A program made the position numbers and the translations under genes. From the NCBI RefSeq assembly GCF_050157905.1, contig NZ_JBKIWZ010000001.1, positions 434,001-498,000 on the forward strand: a stretch of 64,000 nucleotides of DNA, written 5' to 3'. The DNA is from Pantoea sp050157905. GTDB lineage: Bacteria > Pseudomonadota > Gammaproteobacteria > Enterobacterales > Enterobacteriaceae. Every line of letters begins with the position of its first letter. Position 1 is the first letter of the stretch. The notes beneath the pieces were generated by a model. That model did not search any database. It worked only from the letters and a program-made list of their open reading frames with translations, and had not been told where the DNA came from. This document shows, piece after piece, positions 23,533 to 32,004 of the stretch.

Positions 23533-23973
23533 ATGGCTAATACCATCACCAGTGCTGACGCTATTTTCGCTCTCACTGTTACCAACCTGTACCCGTCCGC
23601 ACAGACGCTTGAAGGCTATGCAGCAGATGCGATGTTTGCGCTGGGCGATACCGAAATGGCTGTTGCGGTGCGTGGAGCTGACGGCAGGCTGTCGGGCGGT
23701 TTCGTGTTTGGCGAGTATCTGCAGACGATCACCATCATGCCGGACAGCCCGAGCCGTGAGATGTTCGAGACATGGCAAATTACATCGGTCACGTCGAAAG
23801 CAATTTTCCGCTGCAACGCGACGATCATCCTTCCAGCCATCAGCCGCAAGTTCACGCTGACAAATGGCATTTTGCAGCGTGTTAAGGCCATCCCGGATGC
23901 TAACCGCGTTCTGCAGCAGATGACCTACCAGATCAACTGGGAATCAGTGACCGGCGAAAACTACACCGCATAA
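23533..23973 (+). CDS. Tail tube protein (DUF3277)
   Basis: A 146-residue beta-rich protein of the DUF3277 type: TSADAIFALTVTNLYPSAQT at the start and NGILQRVKAIPDANRVLQQM in the middle. DUF3277 proteins form the inner tube within the sheath. The gene follows DUF3383 by 11 bases. Confidence 0.87.
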   Translation: MANTITSADAIFALTVTNLYPSAQTLEGYAADAMFALGDTEMAVAVRGADGRLSGGFVFGEYLQTITIMPDSPSREMFETWQITSVTSKAIFRCNATIILPAISRKFTLTNGILQRVKAIPDANRVLQQMTYQINWESVTGENYTA

Positions 23974-23981
23974 GGCATAAC

Positions 23982-24383
23982 ATGGCACGTAAAGAAATTT
24001 ACTACACAGAAACCAAAGGGCGTGATGCTGGCAAGGTGTTCTACATCCGCGAGATGTCAGCGACTCAGGCGGAATGGTGGGCTATCCGCGCAGGCATGGC
24101 GATGGCTCGTAGCGGCGTTGACCTGCCGGAAAACTTCGCAGATATGGGTATTGCTGCAATGGCGGGTACGGGCCTGAAAATGGTCTCACAGATTCCTCCG
24201 GCAGAAGCCAAGCCCTTGCTGGATGAACTGATGGAATGCGTTCAGTGCGTGCCAGATGCGTCAAACCAGAACATCAAGCGCCGCCTCATCGATGACGATA
24301 TCGAGGAGATCGCAACGCGCCTGAAACTTCGTGCGGAGGTGTTCAAGCTGCACGTGGATTTTTTTCAGGCCGCCGCCCAATAG
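23982..24383 (+). CDS. Tail assembly chaperone, upstream part (G-like)
   Basis: A 133-residue protein between tube and tape measure, where tail assembly chaperones lie. It begins MARKEIYYTETKGRDAGKVF. The end of the gene contains seven T residues in a slip-compatible frame, and the -1 frame beyond it is open through the next gene. It therefore probably gives both a short product and a longer frameshift fusion, as gpG/gpGT of lambda. Confidence 0.82.
   Translation: MARKEIYYTETKGRDAGKVFYIREMSATQAEWWAIRAGMAMARSGVDLPENFADMGIAAMAGTGLKMVSQIPPAEAKPLLDELMECVQCVPDASNQNIKRRLIDDDIEEIATRLKLRAEVFKLHVDFFQAAAQ
24359..24365 (+). other. Candidate programmed -1 frameshift site (T7)
   Basis: TTTTTTT fits the X-XXY-YYZ slippery pattern in the zero frame (GAT TTT TTT CAG). 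After a -1 slip the frame reads S-G-R-R-P-I-D-I-P-P-M-M-H-E-Q without a stop into the 24395 frame. The zero-frame stop is at 24381-24383. Confidence 0.7.
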
Positions 24384-24394
24384 ATATACCCCCA

Positions 24395-24595
24395 ATGATG
24401 CATGAGCAGGCCCACGGGCTTGCTGAATACGTCAACGTCCCTAAGACCATAGCTACCGTCCTCTCATCTGGTAAGTGCTCTCTTACTGAGCTGAGCACGA
24501 CGCTTGGCGTTGAGGATTTATGGTGGTGGCTCGAAATCATTACGGTCGATAACTACAACCGGATGGTCGTCAATAAATCGCAGGAGTCAAACTGA
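24395..24595 (+). CDS. Tail assembly chaperone, downstream part (T-like, reached by frameshift)
   Basis: A 66-residue frame (MMHEQAHGLAEYVNVPKTIA, ending NKSQESN) that lacks a clear ribosome site and is open upstream to the T7 slip site at 24359. The rich WWWLEI segment and small size fit the C-terminal part of a GT-type fusion that binds the tape measure protein. It overlaps the tape measure ATG by one base. It could also be translated independently from ATG 24395. Confidence 0.72.
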   Translation: MMHEQAHGLAEYVNVPKTIATVLSSGKCSLTELSTTLGVEDLWWWLEIITVDNYNRMVVNKSQESN

Positions 24596-26472
24596 TGGCA
24601 ACTATTATCGACGCGCTGGTTGTCACGCTGGGCCTCGATGCGACCGGGTTTAATAAAGGACAAAAGGACGTAAAGGGCGGCCTGGACGATACCAGAAAGC
24701 AGTCAGAGCAGACAGCCAAAGATATGGAGGCTGCAGGTAAAAGAGCGGCCTCTTTCTTTGGCTCAATCCGCACTGAACTGCTGGCTCTGGTTGGCGTCAC
24801 GCTGTCGGTGCAGGGATTCAGAAACTTCATCACCGGCATGACCGACAACCTGCAGCAGCTGGCGGTTAATTCGCAGTCGCTGGATATGTCGGCTAAGTCT
24901 CTTGATGGCTGGCAGAGGGCAGCAGAGGCCGCCGGTTCGAGCGCTGAAAAGATTACCGGCACCCTGAGTGGCTTTCAGAGCGTCCTGACGCAAATCAGGA
25001 CGGGCGGCGGCCAGGACAACCCCCTGTTCGCCGCTCTGTCCTCTTTCGCTGGCGCGACCGGTGCCAACTTCGATTACCAGAATGACAATTCTGAAGAGGT
25101 TATGCGCAAAATTGCGGATAACTGGGGCAAGCTGAGTAAAGACGCTCAGCGACGCTTCGGAGGGATGTTCAACTTCGACAATCAGACTCAGCAGGCGCTG
25201 ACAAATGGCAATCTCGTTACAGATGCTGACAGGTTCGCGAAGATGTCACGCACTACCGAGGACGCCACGCGCAAGGCGCAGGAGTTCAACAGACGCCTAG
25301 CGGAGATGAAGCAGAATTTCTCTGCAGCGTCTCAGGTCCTTTATGAGGCTCTGATTCCATACGTTGAAAAGCTCATCCCGCTGATTGAAAAGGTCGGTAT
25401 CTGGATAACAGAGCATGGCCCAGAGATTCAGAAATTCTTCTCCGACACATCCCGTGAAATCAGCCAGATTGTTGACGCTGTAGGAGGGTGGCAGAACGCG
25501 CTGGAGATACTGCTGGGCTTCATGGCAGGCAAGTGGGCGCTGGGAATGATTGCAGCTATATCAAGAGTAGGAATTTCGGCTGGCGGACTTGGTTCTACGC
25601 TAGCGTCTATCGGTCGCGGCGGCGTTATAGGTGCGTTAGGTTTTGGTGCGTATGAATATGCGGACTGGATAGATAAAAACAGCGGGCCTAAGCAGCAACT
25701 CAGTGAGAATGGGCAGTATTACAAAGATAGCTGGGTCGGTAAGGCATGGGAATGGTGGAAGGGGTTGGGAAAATCAAATGACCCTTCTGACCTGTCACCA
25801 CAACAGCAAGCCACTCAGGAAACACTAAGGAATTCACAGTTCCCGCTAATGAACTCTGAGCAACAAATTCAGCCACCACAAGCGGGCGCTCAAGGGAAGG
25901 CTTTGCTTGAATGGATGCGACCGCTGTTTGACAAGCTTGAGTACGCATATAAATTACCGGCCGGCCTGCTAAAAAGCATTGCTACAACGGAGTCAGGCGG
26001 CAATCAGTTCGCCGTTTCTGGTGCGGGTGCGAAGGGGCTTTTCCAGTTTATGGATGGCACTGCGGGTGATCTGGGGCTGAAGGGGGGGGATGTATTCAAC
26101 CCTGAGAAGTCTGCCAATGCTGCAGCTAAATACCTTTCCCAACTCTTGAGGGCATCAGGAGGGGACTTGGTTAAGGCTCTGGCCGCTTATAACTGGGGTA
26201 TCGGCAATGTCCAGAACAAGGGGCTGGATAGAGCGCCTCTGGAAACGCGTAAATATGTGCCCAAGGTGCTTGCAGGCATTCAGGTTGGCTCTCAGGCAGC
26301 GGCCTCGCGGCAAGTGATCCCTCAGCAACAGCCGGTGCCAAAAACCGAGATTCACATTGGCGAGATGAGCGTACAGAGCAATGCCACGTCAGTTAATGCT
26401 CTCGGTCAGGATGTGCAGCGCAACGTCAGCCGTAACAGTCTGCTGGTTCCTTCAATGTCAGGGCAGGGCTGA
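24595..26472 (+). CDS. Tape measure protein with lytic transglycosylase domain
   Basis: A 625-residue tail length-setting protein, short for the role. The N-terminal half is helical coiled coil (TLGLDATGFNKGQKDVKGGL); a hydrophobic segment lies around residues 300-340. The C-terminal part (about 440-560) is an SLT domain: KSIATTESGGNQFAVSGAGA, GLFQFMDGTA, and LAAYNWGIGNV. The catalytic Glu is in TTESGG. This domain would open peptidoglycan during DNA entry. Confidence 0.92.
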   Translation: MATIIDALVVTLGLDATGFNKGQKDVKGGLDDTRKQSEQTAKDMEAAGKRAASFFGSIRTELLALVGVTLSVQGFRNFITGMTDNLQQLAVNSQSLDMSAKSLDGWQRAAEAAGSSAEKITGTLSGFQSVLTQIRTGGGQDNPLFAALSSFAGATGANFDYQNDNSEEVMRKIADNWGKLSKDAQRRFGGMFNFDNQTQQALTNGNLVTDADRFAKMSRTTEDATRKAQEFNRRLAEMKQNFSAASQVLYEALIPYVEKLIPLIEKVGIWITEHGPEIQKFFSDTSREISQIVDAVGGWQNALEILLGFMAGKWALGMIAAISRVGISAGGLGSTLASIGRGGVIGALGFGAYEYADWIDKNSGPKQQLSENGQYYKDSWVGKAWEWWKGLGKSNDPSDLSPQQQATQETLRNSQFPLMNSEQQIQPPQAGAQGKALLEWMRPLFDKLEYAYKLPAGLLKSIATTESGGNQFAVSGAGAKGLFQFMDGTAGDLGLKGGDVFNPEKSANAAAKYLSQLLRASGGDLVKALAAYNWGIGNVQNKGLDRAPLETRKYVPKVLAGIQVGSQAAASRQVIPQQQPVPKTEIHIGEMSVQSNATSVNALGQDVQRNVSRNSLLVPSMSGQG

Positions 26473-26474
26473 TT

Positions 26475-27281
26475 ATGAACTTCTCTCTGAATGAAACAAC
26501 GTTGCTCAATGCCGTGCAGGGTGGCGGCATCTTTTCTGTAATTAACAGCATCATCGGGCCCGGCTATGGCATCTACTTCAACAACGGGACAGGCAAGGCG
26601 CTATCGCCTTCGTCCTTTCTCGGCGTTGAGTATGGTGCTGATGCTTCTGTTGTCTCCGCACCGATCGAGTCAGGCTCATACAACTCCTACAACAAGGTGA
26701 AGCGCCCACCGGTAATCAGGGTGCTATTCGTATTGGAGGGCTGGTCTGGGCTAACCGGTTCGCTGCCTAACCTCACCAACTTCAGCCTGACCAGTCGTGC
26801 CGATATGCTGGCCGCGCTTGATGCGATGGTGGAAGGCACGATGACCTATGACATCGAAACGCCGGACACCACGTACGAGAAGTACGATCTGGTACGCTAC
26901 AACTATCGCACGTCTGACCGTGACGTCACCTTGCTGACTGTTGAGGCGATATTCCAGTCTGTTCTGGAGTCGGCAGAGGTCACGCTGACCAGCACTACGG
27001 CTCAAAGCACTACTACCGCCAATGCAACAAGCCTTGCGCCCAGCGCAGTTACTGAGAAGGTTAACTCATCCACCACAGAGGCAACGCAGAGCGGCGTATC
27101 TTCAGCGCTTACCGGCCTGAAGAACTCCGTATCGAGCGCGGCCACTAAGGTAGCGGATAAAGTCTCATCGACCGTTAATAATCTCACGCAAACCACCACG
27201 GCATCGATTAACGGCGCGGCCACCTCGGCCATAAATAAACTCTCATCATCGGTCACAGACCTGGTTAAGGCGCTTACCTGA
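26475..27281 (+). CDS. Baseplate/tail protein of unknown type, 268 residues
   Basis: The first 160 residues look structured (NYGIYFNNGTGKALSP-like segments, YGADASVVSAPIESGSYNSY). The last 100 are Ser/Thr/Ala-rich with heptad-like repeats (SSTTEATQSGVSSALTGLKN, then SSAATKVADKVSSTVNNLTQ), so they may form a trimeric stalk. The position after the tape measure suggests a baseplate or hub component. Confidence 0.7.
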   Translation: MNFSLNETTLLNAVQGGGIFSVINSIIGPGYGIYFNNGTGKALSPSSFLGVEYGADASVVSAPIESGSYNSYNKVKRPPVIRVLFVLEGWSGLTGSLPNLTNFSLTSRADMLAALDAMVEGTMTYDIETPDTTYEKYDLVRYNYRTSDRDVTLLTVEAIFQSVLESAEVTLTSTTAQSTTTANATSLAPSAVTEKVNSSTTEATQSGVSSALTGLKNSVSSAATKVADKVSSTVNNLTQTTTASINGAATSAINKLSSSVTDLVKALT

Positions 27282-27592
27282 TGCAGACCATTACATTGCA
27301 GCCAATTAAGGCTCAGGAGCTTACCGTTAAGCTGGGTGAGCAGTCTGTCACCCTGCGCATCGCTCAACGCTCTACTGGTCTGTATGCGGATATCGGCTTG
27401 GGTGATGTGTGGATTGCTCAGGGTTTAATTTGCCTGAATGGAAACCGTCTGGTGCGCTATCCGTATCTGGGCTTTCAGGGTGAACTGTTCTTTGCTGACA
27501 CAAAAGGCAGGGATGACCCGAGTTATGAAGGTCTCGGGGAACGGTTCGTTCTTTTTTATGCCACACCTGAAGAGATGAGCACCGCAGCATGA
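27281..27592 (+). CDS. Small baseplate-region protein, 103 residues
   Basis: A beta-rich protein (ITLQPIKAQELTVKLGEQSV, then GDVWIAQGLICLNGNRLVRY) coupled to both neighbours by overlaps. Proteins of this form follow the tape measure in contractile phages of this group. Likely a baseplate or tail-tip part; no named family. Confidence 0.68.
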   Translation: MQTITLQPIKAQELTVKLGEQSVTLRIAQRSTGLYADIGLGDVWIAQGLICLNGNRLVRYPYLGFQGELFFADTKGRDDPSYEGLGERFVLFYATPEEMSTAA

Positions 27593-28446
27593 CTTACAAA
27601 AAACGCAGTCTTAAATTCGAATTCAAACTGAAAGAGGGAAAGTTTGACGAGAAAGGTAATGACACGCTGACGATCAGCGACATAAAAGCTGAGGTTGAAA
27701 TAGGTGCTTATGGTGGCGTCTCGGGCTCTACACTCGAAGGGCGTATATTCGGGCTGAGCATCGATTTGATGGCAAAGTTAAGTTATAAGGGCATTCAGCT
27801 TAACGGGGCTAAGCAGAACCTGCTGAAGGTCTGGGCTGATGACAAGATTGTTTTCTTCGGCACGATCACAAACTGCTTCGCTGACTTCAATCAAATGCCT
27901 GACGCACCCTTAATCATTAGTGGAAACGCTACGGGATTTGAGCAATCAATTGCTGCGCCACCTTTCAGCGCAAGTGGGAGCGTTGATGTGGCAGACATCA
28001 TAACCTCTATCGCTAAGAGTATTAGTTTCACAGTGGTCAACAATGGGGTTAGCTATAAATTGTCTAATCCCTACTTTGATGGCAATCCCATTGAGCAAAT
28101 GAGGAAGGCCGCTAAAGCCGCTGGAATTAATTTCGACCCACGGTTGGGAGTTATTTTTATATGGCCTCAAACCGGTTCTGTTGATGACATTAAGCCTTTT
28201 GTTTCCCCTGAAACCGGACTGCTTGGCTATCCGGTATTCAGCAACTATGGGGTGTCCTTTCAGTGCACTTATAGTGATTTGCTAATTTTAGGTCGCCGCT
28301 TTCAGCTGGAAACCTCACTGCCAAACGCAAGTGGGACGTACACGCTAGTAGCCGCAACGCATCACCTTTCTACGTGGATGGAGGGGGGGCTGTGGACAAC
28401 AATTGGCCGCGGAGCTCTCGCGCAATTAACAGACGTAAGGCAGTGA
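27589..28446 (+). CDS. Baseplate hub-like protein, 285 residues
   Basis: The text (ISDIKAEVEIGAYGGVSGST, LEGRIFGLSIDLMAKLSY, NPIEQMRKAAKAAGINFDPR) fits baseplate hub proteins related to late control protein D. It would form the ring around the spike encoded next. Overlaps the preceding stop by 4 bp. Confidence 0.75.
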   Translation: MTYKKRSLKFEFKLKEGKFDEKGNDTLTISDIKAEVEIGAYGGVSGSTLEGRIFGLSIDLMAKLSYKGIQLNGAKQNLLKVWADDKIVFFGTITNCFADFNQMPDAPLIISGNATGFEQSIAAPPFSASGSVDVADIITSIAKSISFTVVNNGVSYKLSNPYFDGNPIEQMRKAAKAAGINFDPRLGVIFIWPQTGSVDDIKPFVSPETGLLGYPVFSNYGVSFQCTYSDLLILGRRFQLETSLPNASGTYTLVAATHHLSTWMEGGLWTTIGRGALAQLTDVRQ

Positions 28447-28447
28447 T

Positions 28448-29152
28448 ATGCAGAATGTGTTCACGAGCACTCCCCAAGACGCAACATCCGATGCTAACGT
28501 ACAGGAATTCCTTTTCCACCGAATGCTGATGAGTAATGCTTTCATTACTCTGGCATTGGTAACTGATGTATCGGAAAGCGGAGAGATTGTAACAGTAAGG
28601 CCATTGGTCGAGGGATTTACCGGCGCTGGAGAGATAATCCCCAAAACTGAAATATATGGTGTACCTGTTTGGCGGTTACAGCGTGGCGCTAGCGCATTAA
28701 TTATGCCGCCGGTTGCAGGTGATATCGGAATGCTCGCCATATGTGACCGGGATATTAGCGGCGTAAAGGCCACTAAAGAGCCATCATTGCCCGGATCTAA
28801 TCGGGTTCATAATTATGCAGACGCACTATATCTCGGGGGGGTGCTCAATTCTGAGCCTAGCCAATATGTGAGGTTTAGGGATGACGGCATTGATATAGTT
28901 TCGCCTCTGGCAGTCACCATAACATCCCCAGTGGTTGAGATTAACGCTGATACATCCGTGTCATTAAACTCTGAAAATATCATCCTTAACGGGCCGGTAT
29001 CGCAGGGTGCCGGAAGCTATGCTGGTGATTTCACATTTAATGGCAACATTACGGCGCTTGGTGAGGTTACTGGGAAAGGAATTAATCTTTCCACGCATAC
29101 TCACAAAGGCGTGCAGAGTGGCTCCTCAAATTCAGGCACCCCTAACGCCTAG
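28448..29152 (+). CDS. Baseplate spike protein (Gp138/V-like)
   Basis: A 234-residue protein with an OB-fold-type N-terminal domain (ALVTDVSESGEIVTVRPLVE, VYRLQR-like VPVWRLQRGASALIMPPVAG) and a C-terminal beta-helix needle (PVVEINADTSVSLNSENIIL, then GDFTFNGNITALGEVTG). It ends in a Thr/His region (LSTHTHKGVQSG) that may bind iron at the tip, as in P2 gpV. The 3' end overlaps the convergent lipoprotein gene by 11 bp. Confidence 0.85.
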   Translation: MQNVFTSTPQDATSDANVQEFLFHRMLMSNAFITLALVTDVSESGEIVTVRPLVEGFTGAGEIIPKTEIYGVPVWRLQRGASALIMPPVAGDIGMLAICDRDISGVKATKEPSLPGSNRVHNYADALYLGGVLNSEPSQYVRFRDDGIDIVSPLAVTITSPVVEINADTSVSLNSENIILNGPVSQGAGSYAGDFTFNGNITALGEVTGKGINLSTHTHKGVQSGSSNSGTPNA

Positions 29153-29606
29153 CCCTTTCGTAACCCCAGTACATTGATTCAGCAACTGCCTTGTACTGGA
29201 AGGGATTAGTGAAATTATATCGAATTTCGAAAAGGTTATTATCAAGAAGTGATTGAGGCTGACCACTTAATCCTGCTTCATATCCCGAAACGCATGATTG
29301 CGCTGCAATGTTCGCCCAGTCTTCTGGTTTCTCTGTGACCGACTCCGGGTTCGTTCCGTAATACTTTAAGGCCATTTCAAAGAATTTCTTTGATGCCTCC
29401 AGCGCATGAGCGTTGCATCCTGAGCTTTCAGCCTTTGCTGTGTATTCATCATTAGCTTTTCTCCGGATCTCTTGCATAGATTTCTCAATCTTAGCCGTGC
29501 GCGCGCGATCTAATTCGTATTGTGACGGTTTTTTAACTTCCTTAGTTACCGGCGTAGCGCATGCACTGATAGCAAATGAAATGGCCATTATAAAAATTCG
29601 CTTCAT
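29142..29606 (-). CDS. Lipoprotein moron of unknown function
   Basis: A 154-residue precursor on the strand opposite the tail operon. The signal peptide ends in the lipobox FAISAC (Cys17), starting from ATG 29606; a longer frame lacks signal-peptide logic. The mature part is charged (YELDRARTAKIEKSMQEIRR) with two cysteines (GCNAHA, SCVSGY) that may pair. A surface lipoprotein expressed from a prophage often blocks superinfection, but no homologue is recognised. Confidence 0.75.
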   Translation of the reverse strand: MKRIFIMAISFAISACATPVTKEVKKPSQYELDRARTAKIEKSMQEIRRKANDEYTAKAESSGCNAHALEASKKFFEMALKYYGTNPESVTEKPEDWANIAAQSCVSGYEAGLSGQPQSLLDNNLFEIRYNFTNPFQYKAVAESMYWGYERARR

Positions 29607-29679
29607 ATTAACCTCACGATCAAGTTGATAAGACATGCTATCTGCAACCTGTCGCAATAGCATGCAATTAATAATATGA

Positions 29680-29701
29680 CCCGCTCCGGCGGGCTTTTTT
29701 A
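29680..29701 (+). terminator. Terminator between the lipoprotein moron and baseplate genes
   Basis: CCCGC-TCCG-GCGGG followed by CTTTTTT reads rightward. It sits inside the late operon, so late transcripts must be antiterminated to cross it. Confidence 0.75.
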
Positions 29702-29715
29702 CGCCCGGAGAAAGC

Positions 29716-30075
29716 ATGATAACCAAATCTCTCCTGCTTAACACCGACGCCTGGGACCTGACTCTTGATGGCTCCGGCAACCTTGCTTCCACGCCAAACC
29801 CCTACGCGGTTGCACAGGATGTAGCTTGCGCGTGTAAGACGTTCCTCGGTGAGGCCTGGTATGACACGTCGCTCGGCATCCCTTATTACCAGCGCATTTT
29901 GGGGCACTGGCCGGGAACTCAGCTCATCAACACCAAGATGCAGTCGGAGGCGCTCAAGCTCGATTACGTCCAGACTGCAACCTGCACGACCGTAATCGGC
30001 AAGCAGAATCGCATCGCATCCGGCGTCATGACTATCACCGACACCAACTACGACCAGAGCACCATCAATTTCTGA
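29716..30075 (+). CDS. Baseplate wedge protein (gp25/W-like)
   Basis: A 119-residue protein: YAVAQDVACACKTFLGEAWY, then DTSLGIPYYQRILG fits the gpW/gp25 lysozyme-like wedge family. It comes directly before baseplate J as in P2 and Mu-like phages. No catalytic activity is expected. Confidence 0.82.
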   Translation: MITKSLLLNTDAWDLTLDGSGNLASTPNPYAVAQDVACACKTFLGEAWYDTSLGIPYYQRILGHWPGTQLINTKMQSEALKLDYVQTATCTTVIGKQNRIASGVMTITDTNYDQSTINF

Positions 30076-30082
30076 GGCCAAA

Positions 30083-31321
30083 ATGGCAGACACAGTAATC
30101 GTTACCACATCGGTGCCGGCAGCCACGTTTTCCGACATCGGCCTGTCAGTGCCGGATGAGAAGGATATTTTAGACGGGCGCCTGAGTGATTTAGACAGTG
30201 CGCTGGGCGGCGGGATGAGTAAAAGCCTGACCACTCCGCAAGGTCAGATCGCAATGAGTGATACCGCCATCATCGCGGACAAAAATGACCAGCTACTTTC
30301 TATAGTGAATGGAATCAACCCGGACTATGCTGCCGGCCGCTTTCAGGACGCTATCGGTCGCATCTACTTTATCGACCGCATAGCAGCGCAGGGAACGACT
30401 GTAACCGCCACAGCTACCGGGCTGGTCGGCACAGTTATTCCTGCAGGTAGTACAGCCCAGGACGAGGCGGGATACATTTACTCATCACTGGCTGACGCCA
30501 CGATCCCTGCTACGGGTGCGATCGACATCGTATTCCACAACCAGACGAGTGGCGCCATTGCATGCCCGGCAGGCTCCCTTAACACCATCTATAGAGCGGT
30601 GACCGGCTGGTCAGGTATTACCAATGCCGCTGCAGGCGTACCGGGTAACGATGTCGAAACGCGCGCTAACTTTGAGTACCGTCGCAAGCAATCTGTTGCA
30701 CTCAATGCAAAGGGAACGCCGGAATCAATTTATGCCGCCGTGCTTGATGTGGATGGCGTGGTTGACGCGTATGTATGGTCGAATCACTCCGGCGCAACGG
30801 TCAACATCGGCTCGACCAGCTACCCGGTACCAGCTCACAGCGTTTACATCGCAGCGTATGGCGGCGATGCGCAGGACATCGCTCAGGCCATTTACCTGAA
30901 GAATCAGGCTGGCTGCGGAATGGTTGGCAATACATCCGCGGTAGTAACCGACACATCGCGCGGCACTAACGTTAACCCTAGGTACGCGATGACGTGGAAC
31001 ACTCCGACGCAGGCAAGAACCCGCTTCATGGTTCAGCTGGAGAATTCGCAATCGCTTCCATCTGACATAGTGGATCAGGGTAAGTCGGCAATCATTAACG
31101 CCTTCAATGGCAATAGCAATCTGGTACCGAAAGCGCGCATCGCCTCCAAAGTCTTTGCTGGTGGCTATTACTCAGTGCTTAACAACATCGACACAGAATC
31201 CGTAAACGTTCTTTCGGTGACCGTCAGCCTGGACGGCATTAACTACGCCTCATCAGTTGAGTACGGCGTTGACCAGATACCTTCTCTCGATGCCAGTGAC
31301 ATCTCTGTGATCCTCGTATGA
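30083..31321 (+). CDS. Baseplate J-like protein
   Basis: A 412-residue wedge protein. The family core is visible: VGTVIPAGSTAQDEAGYIY, then GVPGNDVETRANFEYRRKQS and GTPESIYAAVLDVDGVVDAY. It links baseplate hub and fibres in contractile phages. Stop overlaps the next ATG by 4 bp. Confidence 0.92.
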   Translation: MADTVIVTTSVPAATFSDIGLSVPDEKDILDGRLSDLDSALGGGMSKSLTTPQGQIAMSDTAIIADKNDQLLSIVNGINPDYAAGRFQDAIGRIYFIDRIAAQGTTVTATATGLVGTVIPAGSTAQDEAGYIYSSLADATIPATGAIDIVFHNQTSGAIACPAGSLNTIYRAVTGWSGITNAAAGVPGNDVETRANFEYRRKQSVALNAKGTPESIYAAVLDVDGVVDAYVWSNHSGATVNIGSTSYPVPAHSVYIAAYGGDAQDIAQAIYLKNQAGCGMVGNTSAVVTDTSRGTNVNPRYAMTWNTPTQARTRFMVQLENSQSLPSDIVDQGKSAIINAFNGNSNLVPKARIASKVFAGGYYSVLNNIDTESVNVLSVTVSLDGINYASSVEYGVDQIPSLDASDISVILV

Positions 31322-32004
31322 AGAACGTAAAAGACACGATCCTCACGCAGTACGCCGCCAGCCCCAACCTCCGAAACCTGATTGAAACCTTCAACACCTC
31401 AATGGATATGTCGGAGTTCACCGAAGAATTCCTGACGGCTATCTGGGACGTTTCGACAGCGACTGGTTACGGTCTGGATGTGTGGGGAAAAATAGTAGGC
31501 GTGTCACGGCTGCTCAACGTCAGGGAGTCTGCGACGTATTTCGGCTTTGATGAAGCGTTTATCAGCGCCAGTGACGACACGCCAAAACCTTTCGATGAAG
31601 CGCCTTTCTTTGAGGGCGTGCAGCTGACATCTACGGTCAGGCTAGCTGATGACGGTTACCGAAAACTCATCATGGCTAAGGCGATGGCTAACATCACCGA
31701 TTGCTCCATCCCATACCTGAACAAAGCCCTTTATTACCTGTTTGGCGATCAAGGGGACACGTTTGTAGCCATAACTGGCGTGATGTCCATGAGTTACGTC
31801 TTTGGATTCAACCTGACACCGGTAGAGTGGGCCATCCTGCTCAACTCAAATGCGGTAGCCAAACCTGCAGGCGTCAGCGTCAGCATCATGTCACTCGATT
31901 TCAACAATACCTTTGGATTTGCCGAGGCTGAAATGCAGCCATTCGAAAGCGGCACCTTCTTCCCTGACTCAGGAATACAAAATGCAGAACAGCTCGCAGC
32001 CTAA
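31318..32004 (+). CDS. DUF2612 baseplate/tail protein
   Basis: A 228-residue protein with DUF2612 features: LTAIWDVSTATGYGLDVWGK near 40-60 and VSRLLNVRESATYFGFDEAF. It follows baseplate J as does gpI in P2-type phages, and probably connects the fibre. It overlaps the fibre gene start by 23 bp. Confidence 0.85.
   Translation: MKNVKDTILTQYAASPNLRNLIETFNTSMDMSEFTEEFLTAIWDVSTATGYGLDVWGKIVGVSRLLNVRESATYFGFDEAFISASDDTPKPFDEAPFFEGVQLTSTVRLADDGYRKLIMAKAMANITDCSIPYLNKALYYLFGDQGDTFVAITGVMSMSYVFGFNLTPVEWAILLNSNAVAKPAGVSVSIMSLDFNNTFGFAEAEMQPFESGTFFPDSGIQNAEQLAA

Noticed and set aside
26082..26090. G-run in the tape measure gene as a contingency tract
   Set aside because: The run codes for normal Gly-Gly in the SLT domain and the frame is intact; nothing suggests slippage.
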